A stretch of DNA of 64,000 bases from Amoebophrya sp. A120 (Eukaryota; Sar; Dinophyceae; Syndiniales; Amoebophryaceae): assembly GCA_905178155.1 (NCBI GenBank), contig CAJINV010000012.1, positions 1,430,492 to 1,494,491 on the forward strand. The letters run 5' to 3'. A program made the translations under genes and the position numbers. Position 1 is the stretch's first letter, and the number at the start of each line of letters is the position of its first letter. Under the pieces are notes generated by a model. It made no database searches. It had not been told where the DNA came from and saw nothing but the letters and a program-made list of their open reading frames with translations. Below, piece after piece: positions 33,140-49,997 of this stretch.

Positions 33140-35896
33140 ATGCCCCACGTCCCGTCCCACTCGTCCTGCTCGGTCCGTTTGTCCGGCGAAACAGGGAGAG
33201 TAAAAACTGCTACCAGAATTGCTTCGTCGAGCTGCTTACAGCTGCACTTTTGCCGGACCACGACAGAATCGCTTCGGAATTGCACCGCCCAAACTCGCAG
33301 CATCACCACCGACGGTCCCTTCCGACACAAAAACGCGGGCCGCGGACTGGGGCGCGCGCCGAAGCGCAAGCACTACGACCGAATTCTGGTTCACGCGGAC
33401 ACGCAGACGCTGCTCAAAACCGCACTGAACGTAGTGAAAAACGAGATTAGCCTCGCGAAACAGTCCCGAACTGCAAACAGTTCTTCTAGTAGGCTCATCG
33501 CCCACCGGTTCGTGCGCCCGCTTACCGCGCCGGCGTTTTGGGAGGTGTTTTCGAAACGGGTGAAGGTGTCGCTGCACTTGATGAGCATCCGGGAGTTGCA
33601 TTTAGTTCTGAAAGCGTTTGAGATCTCGAGGAAAGACTACGACGTGTTTTCTAGTATTGCGGTGCACGTTGCAAATTTCCGGCTCGCAAACTTCTCCGAC
33701 TACAACTCCTTTGTGAGTGGGTGTAACGCGGTGAGGAACGAGAATTTGCGGCACAGCACTTTGGTCAGCCCAGGGATGAATTACCAGGAGAGGAGGAAGA
33801 ACTCGTGGCCGTGTTTTGTGTTGATCGACTTGGTCCGGATGTTTGGAAAGAAAGACAACTACCAATCGTTCGTTTTACAGCTGGTTCAACAGTTTCTTTA
33901 CAGCGGGTTGTCCGGAAGTAACGCGAAACAGGTACTGTCGGTACTTTTCTGGATGAAAAAATGCGGGTTGATGGATGACATCGTTTCCGAGGTAGAGGGA
34001 GCAGAAGCGGAACAAGAAGAGTCTTTCGATAGTGCGGCTAAGAACTGCGGCAGCGTGGTTTTGCGGTGTTGCGCGAAAATTTCCCGGTATGACTTGCTCA
34101 AATCGGTTACCATCTCAAACGTTACAAAAGAGTCTGGAATTTGTGCTGTGCATGATGAGCATGACAGACTCGCACAGTGTTCCGCCTTTTGCAATACAAA
34201 TTTCGCCAGATTGTTGAAGTGGGGTTTGGGGCTCCGGAACTTGTCATGCGCAATCCTATGAGACGAGTTGGCTAAATCTTGCACTCTTGCATCACAGATT
34301 TCCGTATTCTATTGCAACGTTTGAGATTGTAACAGCTGAGCAGGTTATACCCGGGACTTCGAGAATTTGGAACAGGTGGTGGAAATGCTGGAGATAATAG
34401 GGACGGGGATGCTATCAAATGTAAAAATGTCTGGGTCTGGAAGGATGTAACCTGTGATGCGCATTTCGGAACACACAAAAATCTCTCATGCATAGGTAGC
34501 AAAAGCTGCTCACTTTCTGTCACCAAAATGGGGGATTTGTCATGCGGGTTCGGCATTGCGGAAGCTTCTCGAAACCTGTGATGCTAAAGCTTCCATGCCA
34601 GACCTTCTGTGTCATGCAGAAACAGCATGACTCTTCCAGACCCAGACATTTTTACAGTTGATAGATGCTGGGTACTAGCGATAGGAATCATGCAAATGAT
34701 CAAGATCATGATAGTACCACCGTGATTGAAGATGATGATATTGTTCTCCGTGCTGCTGTTCCTGATGATGTTACATCCATGGAGGGGGCCTCCACACGAC
34801 AAATAAACGGGACGAGCGCAGGAAGCAGTGATATTAAAGAAGACCTTCACGACGCTCCTGTTGGAGTAACAAGTACTACCACCGCCCCACAAACGGAAGG
34901 CGAAGGTCCTCCTTCTCCTTCTCCCGGCCGATATCGTAAGGAAAAATCCCCCCTCCCCCTATTGAAAAGGTATGTTTCCGAAAATTTGTGTTGCTGATTT
35001 GAGGGCACAAATCACATTTGTCTTGCCAAAAGACAAGGGCGAGTCTTCCGCTCCATTACGGAAGCGATTTGTCATGCTGTTGGGCCTAAAGGGGAGCCGT
35101 TTGCTATGCTGAGCAACTAGACCCATACGCCCCTACCTAGCCTGGGGATCTGGCCGCAATGCTGCCCTGCAATACGCAGCTCATTTGTGTACACAGATCC
35201 AGCATCAGAAATTCCGTTTTGATATGGGGAGGGGGGATTTTTCCTTTCGATAGCCGAGTCGCGTTTTTCGAAACTCTCGCGGAGGAGATCGAAGATCAAT
35301 TGGCGGAGCGACTGGAAACCGAATTTGATGCTGAGCATTGTTCGGAAACACAAACAACTCGGGATGAAACAAGTGATTCTTTCTCCTTCCATCGTGATGT
35401 TGAACAAGAACATGATAATGCAGCCCAAAACTGTCGTGCGAAAAAAACAGCCACAGCCTGGCGGATGCTGCAGGGATTTTTGAAGCTGCAGATTCTGCCT
35501 CCGAAGAAAGTTTTGGAGGTTTTAAAGCCGCAATTCGAACGAAGGATGATGGCGGAAGGAGGAAGTGGAGATTATGATTTGAGAACGGATGATGAGCGGG
35601 AGCAAGGCTTTGATGCAGCAGCAGAGCAGGACTACTTCGACGAGAGGACGGCAGGGGCGGATTTTCACCCACAGCAGACGTCGACGGCATCCTACGATCA
35701 GGACAGCAGAAGTGGTGCTGCGCCTTTTGAAGCCGAAAGCAACGCTGACAGCAGAAATACTGCTGGCTTCGCGACAAAGGAGTATAATGCGAAGAACAGC
35801 ACATCAGCTGCGTCACCAGCACGCGATCATGATATTGACCTCAACACCCTCTCAGCTGTTTACGCTGAGGCCGGAATGCCATTCAGATGCACATAG
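33140..35896 (+). CDS. G7: unknown helical protein, possibly mitochondrial
   Basis: Exons: 33140-34105, 34343-34412, 34669-34931 and 35258-35896 (stop TAG); total 1938 bp, 645 codons plus stop. The start is rich in Arg, Ser and Thr with few acids, as in a mitochondrial presequence (tentative). The long first exon is helical (LMSIRELHLVLKAFEISRKD, LVQQFLYSGLSGSNAKQVL, DLVRMFGKKDN), like the repeat proteins that act on organellar RNA in alveolates, but no RAP or PPR signature can be named. The C-terminal third is acidic and low in complexity, except LQGFLKLQILPPKKVLEVL. The junction at 34106-34342 was set by reading frame and is the least certain. Confidence 0.75.
34106..34342. mobile_element. 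Introner, singleton family, in G7
   Basis: Inverted-repeat ends GTTACCATCTCAAACG and CGTTTGAGATTGTAAC (ending 34333). The exon resumes about nine bases later at GGTTATACC. No clean flanking repeat; the boundary is inferred from the frame. Confidence 0.65.
34413..34663. mobile_element. Introner F1 in G7
   Basis: 251 bp, perfect repeat GATGC (34408-34412, 34664-34668). Confidence 0.92.
34932..35252. mobile_element. Introner F5 in G7
   Basis: 321 bp, perfect repeat GCCGA (34927-34931, 35253-35257). Removal joins SPSPGR to VAFFETLAEEIED. Confidence 0.93.
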
Positions 35897-36575
35897 ACTA
35901 AGAATGATTGGGTTCTCATGTCTCGCCCTGCGGCGCACCATTTATGCTATTCGTTGCTTTTTCATTTCCTGACCCAACCAGATGTGACGCGTAGTTGTAG
36001 GAGACACTTGTTCTTTCCGACAAGTTACTCTCTCCTGTTCACTGACGAACGTAAAGAAATTGAAATTGAAACAACATACTAGCAAAACTACGACTCTGAG
36101 CGTTCTGCAACAGGATCTTTTCATCTGCAAGTTCGAGCACAACAGTATGGACGGATACTTGGTTAGTAGCACCGCAGATCTGCTGAAGCTGCAACTTACG
36201 AGGCATTGCACTGCCATTCGAGGATCTCCTATAACCCCCCCGGCTTGAAAAGCGATACCGATAGCCATGATCCGCATTTGAATTATTTGTATTGCCGGCG
36301 CTCGGTTGCTTGTCGTTTGTTATTGTTTCCAAAAAATGCCCAATGAACAATTTGAAATTTTTACACACATCATGCACAGTCCATTGTCCAGTTTGAAAAT
36401 CCTTTCAGTCACAAGAACTATTCTAGAGGTTTTCCCAACTAGATTTTAGGTTGACCAAAAACGCACGGTGGTTATTCGGTTTTCAATTTTCGAGTATCGA
36501 CTAAGTATCACCCCTGCCAGTTCACTTCACTACATTACGAAAACAACAAACAAACTCCCAAAAAAACATCAAAAA
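35897..36575. other. Gene-free interval
   Basis: 679 bp; no supported gene. A pyrimidine-AG stretch near 36445 (ACTAGATTTTAG) could be a trans-splice acceptor of G8. Confidence 0.5.
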
Positions 36576-37517
36576 ATGGACGACCTTTCCGAGTTTTTCC
36601 GTACCCAGTACAGCAGCCTGCAGCGCCAGTACCCGGACCTGCCCACCTTCGAAGTCTTCAGCTTTTTCTCCACCGCCTTCCTCGCAGTTTCCACCTACAC
36701 CGGGTACTTGGTCTACGCGCGCTTCCTCTCCCCCACCGGGAAAAGCGGGAAGGGCGGCGCGGGAAAGAAAAATAAACAAGCCAAGAAGAAGAATGAGGAT
36801 GGTGGTGTTCATCTTCCCTCCAATTCTCCGCCAACGAAAGGCACCACTAATTTTCAGCACGAGCAAGAGATGAAGAAGTCACAACAACTACAGGGTACTA
36901 TGGTCACGACTACAACTTCTCCGCAGATGTTGACCTCTCCTGCTGCAGCCCAACAGCAGTCAGCGGAAACGAACCAGATTCCTGCAAAAACGGTTCTGAA
37001 CACCACGGTCAAACAGCTGGTGAAGGCGAAAAACATCGAGTTGCAGCAACTTTTGCTGAAGCAGAAGCAGTCTTCCCTGAACAACCGGGAGCGCCGAACC
37101 GTGAAAAAGTTGGAAGCGGAAATTCCAAAGTTGAATAGTTGCAAGGTCAACAAACAGGGCTTCTGTTTGAACCCGGAAGAATTTCTGACGGCGGAGGAGA
37201 AGATGAGCGCTGGAGGGAACAGCAAAGACGGGAAGATGAACAATAATTCCAAATCCGCTTTCGATCAAGCGGACGCTGAGGACGACGAAGGCGGCAATAA
37301 TTCCAAGCAGAAGTCTCTCTTCGTTTCCGATATCCAGCAGAAGTACGGCATCAGCATGGAGCACGCCGCGAACGCCATGATCGCCCAGAGTCTCATGGAC
37401 AGCAACAGCAGTCCGGAGCGCGAAGGGAACAGTAACGGGGGTCTGAGTGGGAAGAAGAAGAACCGCGGGGGCGGGGGACAGGCGGACGGGTGGGAGGTGG
37501 TGAAGAGGAAGAAGTGA
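36576..37517 (+). CDS. G8: unknown protein with one N-terminal membrane segment, no introns
   Basis: 313 codons, ATG at 36576 after an A-rich leader; an in-frame ATG at 36468 is less likely because that extension looks like untranslated leader. Residues about 21-45 (FEVFSFFSTAFLAVSTYTGYL) form one membrane segment. A Lys/Gly tract follows, then a Gln/Thr/Ser-rich middle, a basic helical region (VKQLVKAKNIELQQLLLKQK, NNRERRTVKKLEAEI), an acidic stretch and a Gly/Lys-rich tail ending WEVVKRKK. Probably a tail facing the cytosol with the N-terminus in a membrane. No family recognised. It lacks introns and introners entirely, unlike most neighbours. Confidence 0.82.
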   Translation: MDDLSEFFRTQYSSLQRQYPDLPTFEVFSFFSTAFLAVSTYTGYLVYARFLSPTGKSGKGGAGKKNKQAKKKNEDGGVHLPSNSPPTKGTTNFQHEQEMKKSQQLQGTMVTTTTSPQMLTSPAAAQQQSAETNQIPAKTVLNTTVKQLVKAKNIELQQLLLKQKQSSLNNRERRTVKKLEAEIPKLNSCKVNKQGFCLNPEEFLTAEEKMSAGGNSKDGKMNNNSKSAFDQADAEDDEGGNNSKQKSLFVSDIQQKYGISMEHAANAMIAQSLMDSNSSPEREGNSNGGLSGKKKNRGGGGQADGWEVVKRKK

Positions 37518-38349
37518 TGGAACGATTCCGGAAGTACTTAAGTAGCGAGGCTGTTTCCTACTACTTCACACATCGATGAATAAGAAGCGGCCCAAGCGTC
37601 TGAGTTAATGCGGTGGAGCTACATCGTAGTTCATTGATTGATGCGTTTACGATGACGAACTGCATCGCGTCTACAAACACGATGCGGAGCAAGTGAAGTA
37701 CTTGTCTAGTAACCTCCAAAAGTCGATGAGCGACAACATTGTAAGTACCGTTACAGCAGTACGGAGCATTACAATTATCTGTATCTCAGAAACCTGAAGC
37801 GATTTTTTTTTCGAAAAACTTTCACCTCCGCTGTGGAGCAAACAATTTTTTGAAAATGTTGAACTTCAACCTGTATGACAAAAAACATATAAAAACATTA
37901 GAAGTTTAAAGCCGGCCGCGGAAGCTAGGTGACGCTGCGACGAGAATGAAGCGGGCGCGATAGAAATAGTGGCCGCTCCATGCAGCTTACTTTGTCGCCC
38001 AGCTGGGGTGAAGATTCGGTGGTTTTTCTTATTTTCGATTATGTCGGACGTCGGTGACACTGACGCCCAATTTGTCGGCTGGTCTTTCGTGGTTCGACAC
38101 TGGCAGTAGGTTCTCGTGGCGAATATAAATAAGCTGTTGCAGTTGGTCCATCGTGGTGACGTTTTTCGAAGTTAGAATTGTCTTGCCGTCGTGGTCGAAT
38201 GCAGATTCTTAACAGTCAGCTACACTCTTTATTGTTAAACGAGTTGCACATCAACACGATAAACAAAGATAATTTTTTCAGCCACCGAAACTGTAAAATA
38301 CGAATACCGCGAAAACCTCCTGTGCAGCAGAAAATTGAGCTGGACAAGT
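37518..38349. other. Gene-free interval
   Basis: 832 bp between two intronless genes; nothing supported. Confidence 0.55.
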
Positions 38350-40977
38350 ATGAACGCGCTTCTCTCGGGTTGTTCCCCGAGCGCTAGCTCGACGAGCTGC
38401 ACGACCTCTGCTTCACGAATTCTCGCTGGAGTGGGTGCAGCCACCAGAGCACCGGCAGAACTTCTGCATCACGCAGGAGTACCTTCAAGAAAAGTCCTTC
38501 CCTCCTACCTCCTCCCCGCGTTTTCTGCAAAAGAGCAGGCGTACCGGCGCGCACTGAAAGAAATGGAGCGGAAAAATAGAAGGAGAAGACGGCCGACGTT
38601 TATGCAGCGGAAGCAGCAGCACAGAGTCATTTCGCAGTACAACGTCGCGATGGCGTTGCAGCAGACGTTATGTTCGAAAACGGATGAAAACGGGGTGCCA
38701 CTACAGCACCGTGTGCGTCGTGCACAAGGCGCGGATACTCTCTCTGAAATGAACGCGACACCAAAGGAGCCACAGCAACTGGAAAGATTTAGAGCCACGA
38801 GTCAGACCTTCAACTTCCAACAGGCCCCCTACCGGGTTGGGGAGAAAGCGGATAACTTGAGACAGGGAGGTAATAGTGCCGCTTCTGGCGATGTTCTCTC
38901 GAGTGAAGACAGCAGTAAAAATAACAGCACGACCCTGCTAGATTCGACCCAAGTCACCGCCCTGGACACCTTGCTCCACCGGCTCCGTTTTGAGTTGAAA
39001 AAACAGCTAAAAGCGGAATCTGTCGCGTGCAGTTACCACTGCGAGGGCATCGGCCGTCACGTCATCAGCCTGTCGTGGCGGATGCCGGCGGAGGTATTTC
39101 TTTCGAACGGTAAAATGAAATCCGGAACAACATCAAAATCTAAACTGACTAACGACCGGTGGTGGCGGGTCAAGGTAGACGAAGTGATGAAGAGGTTGCT
39201 CGTGATTCCAAACGACAATATTGCGCATGCTAGTACAACGGCATTGTCCTCAGCAAATCGAGCAAAGCATAACAAGCTGTCCGTCCCTCATGTTCTCCAA
39301 CGCTTCCGTGTGGCGAAATACGCGAAAACGGTCGCGGTGTACGGGTACAGGAACGAAGATATCATCAATTCCAGCTCTCAATCCGTCGGGAACAAGACGA
39401 GGCATCAAACGGGTGGAAAAATTAAGAAAACGAGTACAATTTACCGGCTGCGAAAACGGAAGAAACAAGTCGAAGACGGGGACGTCCTCGCGATTTGTGT
39501 GGCGCGGGAAGCGGTACCGACAGAGGAGGCAGTGCTGGCACAGCAGAGCCGAGGTGGTACGTTGTCCACTTCCGCTGCCAGAAACGATCACGACAAATCA
39601 GCCTCCGCTGACGAAGAGAAAAACGGCATCGAGGATGATAGCAACAAGAAATCCAAGCGGACAACGGCGGAGCAAAGCAACTTCCTTGCCAGCCCCGAGG
39701 TGGTTTTGACCCAGTTCCTGGTTCGGAGGTTCGGGAAATTGCGGAAAGCTGCTGCGGCCTCTGGTAGTGTCCCCCTGCGACGTCAAAATCTGCTTTCGGA
39801 TGATCATGATGTTCTTCCTTCTGTCGCCCACATCGTGCTGGATGAAGATCTCGACACCGCTGTGCTGCGGGATCTGCACGAGAAGGTGCAGAGTGTGTCG
39901 AAATTCGGGAACGTGACGAAGCATGGATTCTCTCGAGGACCAAAAGAGCAATTGCAGGCGGGCCAAAAGAACCAAAATCCGGGCTTGATTCTTCGGTATC
40001 TGAACACGCCGCCACCCGTGTGCTTTGTGGAGGAGGAAGATGTTGACAAGGAGATACAACAGACGGAGAGTACAACTAGCAGTAGCTCTGGCGGCACGGA
40101 GCTTTTTGGCAGTGGTTCATCATCTCCATCTCACTCGGCAAACCGAACGAGGAAAACCACGAAGGTAAATACCGAATTCCTGCATCGTCACGTCTTGCAG
40201 AACCTGCACGAGCACTTATCGGGGGACTACAGGGTAAACGAGTACGCGGACTGTTGGCGGAATAGCAGCTGGTGCTCTTCGCAAGATGGTGTCCGTGGTA
40301 CGAGCGTCGCTAGTAAAAAGCGGGAGCAAAGTCGAGAGAGTAGTATCGGCTTGCAACCAGACGCAGATCACCCCCTCGACCCCTTATCTTCGCCACGCAT
40401 CCCAGCCCCCTCTACCCCGTTACGGGTTCGCGCCTTCGACGTGCGGCAGCTTTTGCAGTCGGACTACTTCGAGCGCACGGAAACGACGAAGCCTCTGCAG
40501 ATGGAATTTATTAAGGATTTGATGCTCCAGTCGAGTGAGGACACTAATAGGAAGAGAAAACGATTTAAAGAACACCAACTGAAACAACTGCAGCAGGAGT
40601 TGGAGAAAGTGCGGGCAGGCGGTAATATTAACAAGTCGAGAACACATAATCCTACCGTGTCTGCCAAGCAGCGGCGAGAGATAGACGCTTTCTTTGCCAA
40701 GGAGAACAAACAGGGTAAAAATGCAGCAAGGGGAGAAGCTTTAGATGCGAAACAACCTGGCGCTGCGAAATTTTCTCCCGGTGGTCGTGATGTGGATGCG
40801 GAAGTTGCTAGTGAAAAACGCGCAGACGCAGCTCCTAGCAGGAAATCAACAGCAGAAGAAGACGCCGCCGCGAAGAAACTCCAGCGTGCCGAAGAGGCGC
40901 GGATCATAGAAGAAACGAAGGCACTGGAGGCGGAGATCGCAGCGCTGGAGAGAGCGATTCATGATGAGGGAAGCTGA
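38350..40977 (+). CDS. G9: large unknown protein, no introns
   Basis: One open frame of 875 codons, first ATG at 38350, stop TGA 40975-40977. The start is Ser/Ala/Arg-rich and could be a targeting peptide. A basic block follows (KEMERKNRRRRRPTFMQRK). Next comes a region with regular strands and helices (HVISLSWRMPAEVFL, RWWRVKVDEVMKRLLVIP, VLQRFRVAKYAKTVAVYG, DGDVLAICVAREAV, QFLVRRFGKLRK, HIVLDEDLDTAVLRDLHEKV). The last third is charged and ends in a likely coiled coil (RAEEARIIEETKALEAEIAA). No named domain recognised. A 2.6-kb exon without a single introner is unusual here. Confidence 0.8.
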   Translation: MNALLSGCSPSASSTSCTTSASRILAGVGAATRAPAELLHHAGVPSRKVLPSYLLPAFSAKEQAYRRALKEMERKNRRRRRPTFMQRKQQHRVISQYNVAMALQQTLCSKTDENGVPLQHRVRRAQGADTLSEMNATPKEPQQLERFRATSQTFNFQQAPYRVGEKADNLRQGGNSAASGDVLSSEDSSKNNSTTLLDSTQVTALDTLLHRLRFELKKQLKAESVACSYHCEGIGRHVISLSWRMPAEVFLSNGKMKSGTTSKSKLTNDRWWRVKVDEVMKRLLVIPNDNIAHASTTALSSANRAKHNKLSVPHVLQRFRVAKYAKTVAVYGYRNEDIINSSSQSVGNKTRHQTGGKIKKTSTIYRLRKRKKQVEDGDVLAICVAREAVPTEEAVLAQQSRGGTLSTSAARNDHDKSASADEEKNGIEDDSNKKSKRTTAEQSNFLASPEVVLTQFLVRRFGKLRKAAAASGSVPLRRQNLLSDDHDVLPSVAHIVLDEDLDTAVLRDLHEKVQSVSKFGNVTKHGFSRGPKEQLQAGQKNQNPGLILRYLNTPPPVCFVEEEDVDKEIQQTESTTSSSSGGTELFGSGSSSPSHSANRTRKTTKVNTEFLHRHVLQNLHEHLSGDYRVNEYADCWRNSSWCSSQDGVRGTSVASKKREQSRESSIGLQPDADHPLDPLSSPRIPAPSTPLRVRAFDVRQLLQSDYFERTETTKPLQMEFIKDLMLQSSEDTNRKRKRFKEHQLKQLQQELEKVRAGGNINKSRTHNPTVSAKQRREIDAFFAKENKQGKNAARGEALDAKQPGAAKFSPGGRDVDAEVASEKRADAAPSRKSTAEEDAAAKKLQRAEEARIIEETKALEAEIAALERAIHDEGS

Positions 40978-42058
40978 TAGACAGTGACGACAAGAAAAGT
41001 GGATATTCCGCGGTCTTTGGCGAGCCCTAGTGGTTGCGCAAAAGATTGCTAGTATAGCTAACAGCGAGTGCTAGTGCAGCGCTTTTCTGCCCTTTGTCGG
41101 AGGGTTTTGACACCGAGCTTAGTTCTAAATTTTGCAATGCAGTGTTCCTCGTCCATCATTCCCCGTGCCTTCGCGAGCCGCACTTAGTGAGGTACGAACA
41201 GCTCCTGCTTCGGAGGCATTTCGAGTGAGCGAAAATTTAGATTTGCCCATCTCCGATCAATGAAAAAGGAGATTACTGTGCGAAGAAGTAAATCTAAATC
41301 TGAAATCAGCGCAAAAATTCTAGGCCGACCTCAAGGATGAGAGAGTGAGCTAAACAACTTCTGCTGGTCCTCTTCTTCGCTCCAAAGATCCGGAATGTCC
41401 TTTTCGAAATCTAGCATGAAGATCAAGATCCAAAATTTAGAAAAAGAGAATCTTCCATTGTGAGCACTCCAGCCACCCACAGCGTCTTCCGTAGAGTTCC
41501 CGAAATTTAGAAGGCACCCGAAATCATGCTCTCGGAAAGAAATAGACGGCACTAAAAATCTGTCGCCTCTCCAGGATACAAATCATCGATCCACCTGTGA
41601 AATTATGATCCTTATTTCCCGCTTAGAAGGCGACTGTTTTGACAGTTGAAAACAACATCCATAATCCAAAAACTCATCTCTTTCCAAAAACAAAACAGTA
41701 GGGCTGAAAACTATTCAAAAAACGGACTTTAGCTGATCTCTCGAGGATCTGCTAGCGTCGAAAACTTATTATAAAACTGATAAGTAAAAAACCGAAAAAA
41801 CTAAAAAAAATCGCTCAACACAACCACACTTGCATAAAAACTAAACTAAAAGTTCTCTTCGACATAAAAAATTTCTAAATCTCTTCAAAACCTACTACCT
41901 CTCTACGGAATTACACGTCATACCTGAAACTCTCGTCGCTTTCATCCACGACCATAAAAAACTACTAAAATCTACTACACCTTGTGTTTGTGTATTTTAA
42001 CTGTAAATCTTACGTTTAATCTTCTTATTCTTTAGACGCAACCTCCCACCACATCAAG
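40978..42058. other. Gene-free interval, promoter side of PABP
   Basis: 1081 bp, becoming very AT-rich from about 41580. No supported gene. Confidence 0.6.
42021..42035 (+). promoter_or_regulatory. Candidate trans-splice acceptor of PABP
   Basis: CTTCTTATTCTTTAG, 24 bp before the ATG. Pyrimidine tract plus AG with no upstream coding exon needed; role inferred. Confidence 0.45.
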
Positions 42059-46468
<4,410 letters not shown>

Positions 46469-49400
46469 GCGGAGTTGTAACATACGGGGACAATGGGAAA
46501 TAGAACGGGAAGTAGTAGATTTCTTCATCGAGAAGGTGGAGAAAAAAAGAAGAACAACGTCATCTATCATCTTCGGGAGAAAAAGTAAACATCAACATCA
46601 GCACAGAAGAAGATGAATGTCGAAATTCTAGTTCATCTAGAAATTCTTGAGAAGAGCTGATTTTTCGGTGGACACAAGGAGGAGATTACTACAGGGAGCC
46701 GCGCGCGGCCATCCTCGATGAGGATTTTGAGTCTGTGGGCTCGAATTTTTTTGAAGAGGCTGTCGCATGTGGCTTCCTACGTCCACAAGGAAGATATCAG
46801 CAATTGGAAGAACACAACAACACCAGTGAGAACACAACGCGAAAACGTAGAGATTTTAGTAGTTTTACTATCGGATCAGTCTGTCAACACTATATACAAA
46901 ATTGGTCACAAGGAAAGGAAAGACTATTTTTATTGGTAAATTAGGATTGACAAGTGTGGGGCTTGCTATTCTTTAGATCGGGGGAACAAGAAGCTGATCA
47001 TCAGATTCGGAGGGCGGTTCTGCCTGCTTTCCCTTTGGTGGTCGCACGAAAAAGAGAACATCCCTCTTGCACTGATATGCCCGAGAAGAGGAATTGCAGG
47101 CCTTCAGACACAAGCGCTATGTACTATGGTAATAGATTATTGCTAGGGTGATCGAAAGCTACGGAGTTTTTTAGTTCGAGAGGGTAGTAGGAGTAAAGCA
47201 GGTTGTACAACTACGAAAGCGCGCTAAAGAATTGTACTTGAAATAGATAGCCGTAGTAAGCACGCTGAGTAGGTGGACGAGATTTGGAGGTTTTTAGTAT
47301 GCCATGTAGAAGATGACCGAAGCTTCTATGTGTCCGGAATAATAAGTATTCAGACCACTGCTACAAAAGTACCATTCCGGACTGCTTTACGTTTCTGAAA
47401 CTGATACTTTACGAACTCGGTTCATTCATGGATTGAATTTTTATCGAAAAACTACGCGGTCGTGCTGTGGAAGAGGAAAGTATTTCGAATAAACTATTCA
47501 CTCTGAGAACTTTTTTGCTGCAAGATTTTTCGGACGAGGGATTTATACTATCAGAACTGAAAGCAACTGTAGGAACCACAAAACCTCTTCTCTCATACAG
47601 CGAGATGATCACGTACACAATATGCCACCCGCGTTAGTTTGTTACTATGGAGGCATTTTGCACCTCAACAGAGATATTTAGCAAGTTTGTTTACTAGGTT
47701 GTATTTTGGATGAATGAGAATCCGTAGATGAGTCACGACTGCCATTTGTTGAAAGTTCCTTTTGCGGCAACACACGAACTAACTGCAAAGAACAACAAAG
47801 CGGACTACTACTAATTTCCACGCGGAGGACACTACACTGCCAAGAAGCGTCTTTTGAGACAATCCCACTACGTACACAAGCATGGCAGTGAATGGAAATA
47901 GAGTTTGGCCGGGAGCTGGAAATTATATCTCGCTTTTTTCGTTTGGCGTGACGATAACGGATCTCATCGAGGATGAAAACTACCATATTTTAGATTGCGA
48001 AAAAATCGAACAAAGCTATTGGAACAAATATGAAGAGGGTAGTTGGTTTTCTAATCACAGGTTTTCTTGAAAAAACTTTTCGCACTGCTTGAAACACAAA
48101 GAATGAGCTGTACCAGATGAGATTTTGGAAGAATTAAAAAACCTGAGATGAAACCTACTTATTTTTCCGTCCACCCGGGGCTGTTTTATTTCCATGCGGT
48201 TCTATTCTGGTTTTCCTTTTCGGTTGGACGGGAAAAATCTCGAATGGTGACCACTCACTGTAGTAAGTATCTAGTTCTCTTTCTTCTTCGTCTTGGCTTT
48301 GGATATAGAGCTTGGTTCGGACAACCCGACGAGGTGCAGTCTCTGCTGGCTTGACGCACTAGCGACATGTATGTTTTTTGAAAATTCGGTTGCGGGTGAT
48401 AAGGGCCTGCGTCGGAAATCTAAATGTTTTCGGAGGAGGAGGTCGGTGTCTGGATGATTTCGTTTCACACAGAATTATTTTCTTTGTTTTACACGTACAA
48501 TTATGCTTCGCTGGTGGACGACGCTTTCGGGCGTCGTCTCTTTCCGTTCGTTCTTAACGGTAAGCGCAGCGATACTGATACTCTTAAAGGTGGTATGGCT
48601 AGGTCAAAGTACTAGTGCTCGCTAATCCCCGTACTTGTGCAATTTTGGCTATGTCCCTTACCAGGTTTATTAGCCGGAGCTCACATGTCGCGGTGGTGAA
48701 GAGACGACCTAGTTCGTTACTTGCGTCTGTTGCGTAGTTGTGGTTTTTTTTTTTAGATTCAATCACAGGGCCGCAAGAACAATGGCGTTCTTCAGTTTGT
48801 AGTACGATAAAGCTATGATGCAGAGACGAGAGGAAGCAAGCTGCAGCGGGCAGCAGATGTGCAAGTGCCACAATATAAAAATACATATTCGAAAAAAACA
48901 AAAAACAGCTGAAAAGTGATCAGAAAAAAGCAAAAAAACCTTTTTTTCTTCTTTATCCTAAGTAAAAATACGGATCCGGCCTCTTTCGTGCGTACTCGAT
49001 TGCTACCATCGGCCACAGCACCGCTTGCACCTGTAACCATGTTGGGTTACCTAGTCTACAACTCTAGAGAAAGCGGACTACTAGTAGCGATACAGTAGGT
49101 AACATTGAAGTCACAGACGAGTTGAAGAGTCTAGGTGCTACTGGTCTTCCTGCATGATCCGCGAGTGGTCTACCTGCAATCGCTGCAGTGAAGCGGAATC
49201 TTTAAATTTTCGTAGCTGATCTGAATCCTTTCGCGAATTCTTTAAATTTTTCTGCCGCTGTTGTTACAGTAGAATCGAAGTGAGTTGTACTAAATTGATG
49301 ACGGGAACAAGAACTCGTCTTATCACGCGAAACGACAGGCCCCGTGCTTCCAAAGATCTCCCGAAGTTGTGTTCCTGATAAGCAGGTGAAGATCCGAGCT

Positions 49401-49997
49401 TGCAACTGCTTTTTTCCCAACGAATCGAGACAACTAAGCCTCAGTCTTCGCGAATGATCCCACTGAGCAGATCATGATGATGACGTGGATTGGAAATTCC
49501 GTATGCATAGGACACTAGTACAACGCAGACATAGACGTTGAGTTTTTTCTGGTTTAAATCACCTGTCCGCACAGCGCGCATTTTGAAAATCCTTATCATA
49601 CTTATCCACCGCAGTTTCACCGAAAAGTATAACAAGTAAGAGTGTTTAATATTTTCGAGCAATAGTAGAATACAAACCACATTGAGAAGGAACAAGATCA
49701 ATCGTGGTTCCCTTCTGGAGCGTATTCTAAACTTTTTATCCCTACGATTCTGAATTTTCTTTTTTTTGAACTTTGAAGTAGTTCACGTTTATGTTTTTGA
49801 GCGACACAAGAACTACTACGCAATAGAAGTTCTCTCCATCTCTTTTTCTTCGAGTGAAGTAGTTCAACGACTCCTCGGATTTATCTTTCACCAATTCTAA
49901 CAAGAACTACTACTATCAATTTAGAGTCGTGAGTAGAGTTGTATTGGAATTTGTTTTGGAATTTGTCACTACAAATTGATACAAATTCTACTAAAAG
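46469..49997. other. Gene-free interval
   Basis: 3.5 kb between PABP and the first 14-3-3 gene. Only short unsupported ORFs. I see no introner termini, which agrees with these elements being confined to transcription units. Confidence 0.6.

Noticed and set aside
47882-48070. Short ORF in the 3.5-kb gap after PABP
   Set aside because: 62 codons, no domain, no sign of splicing or conservation.
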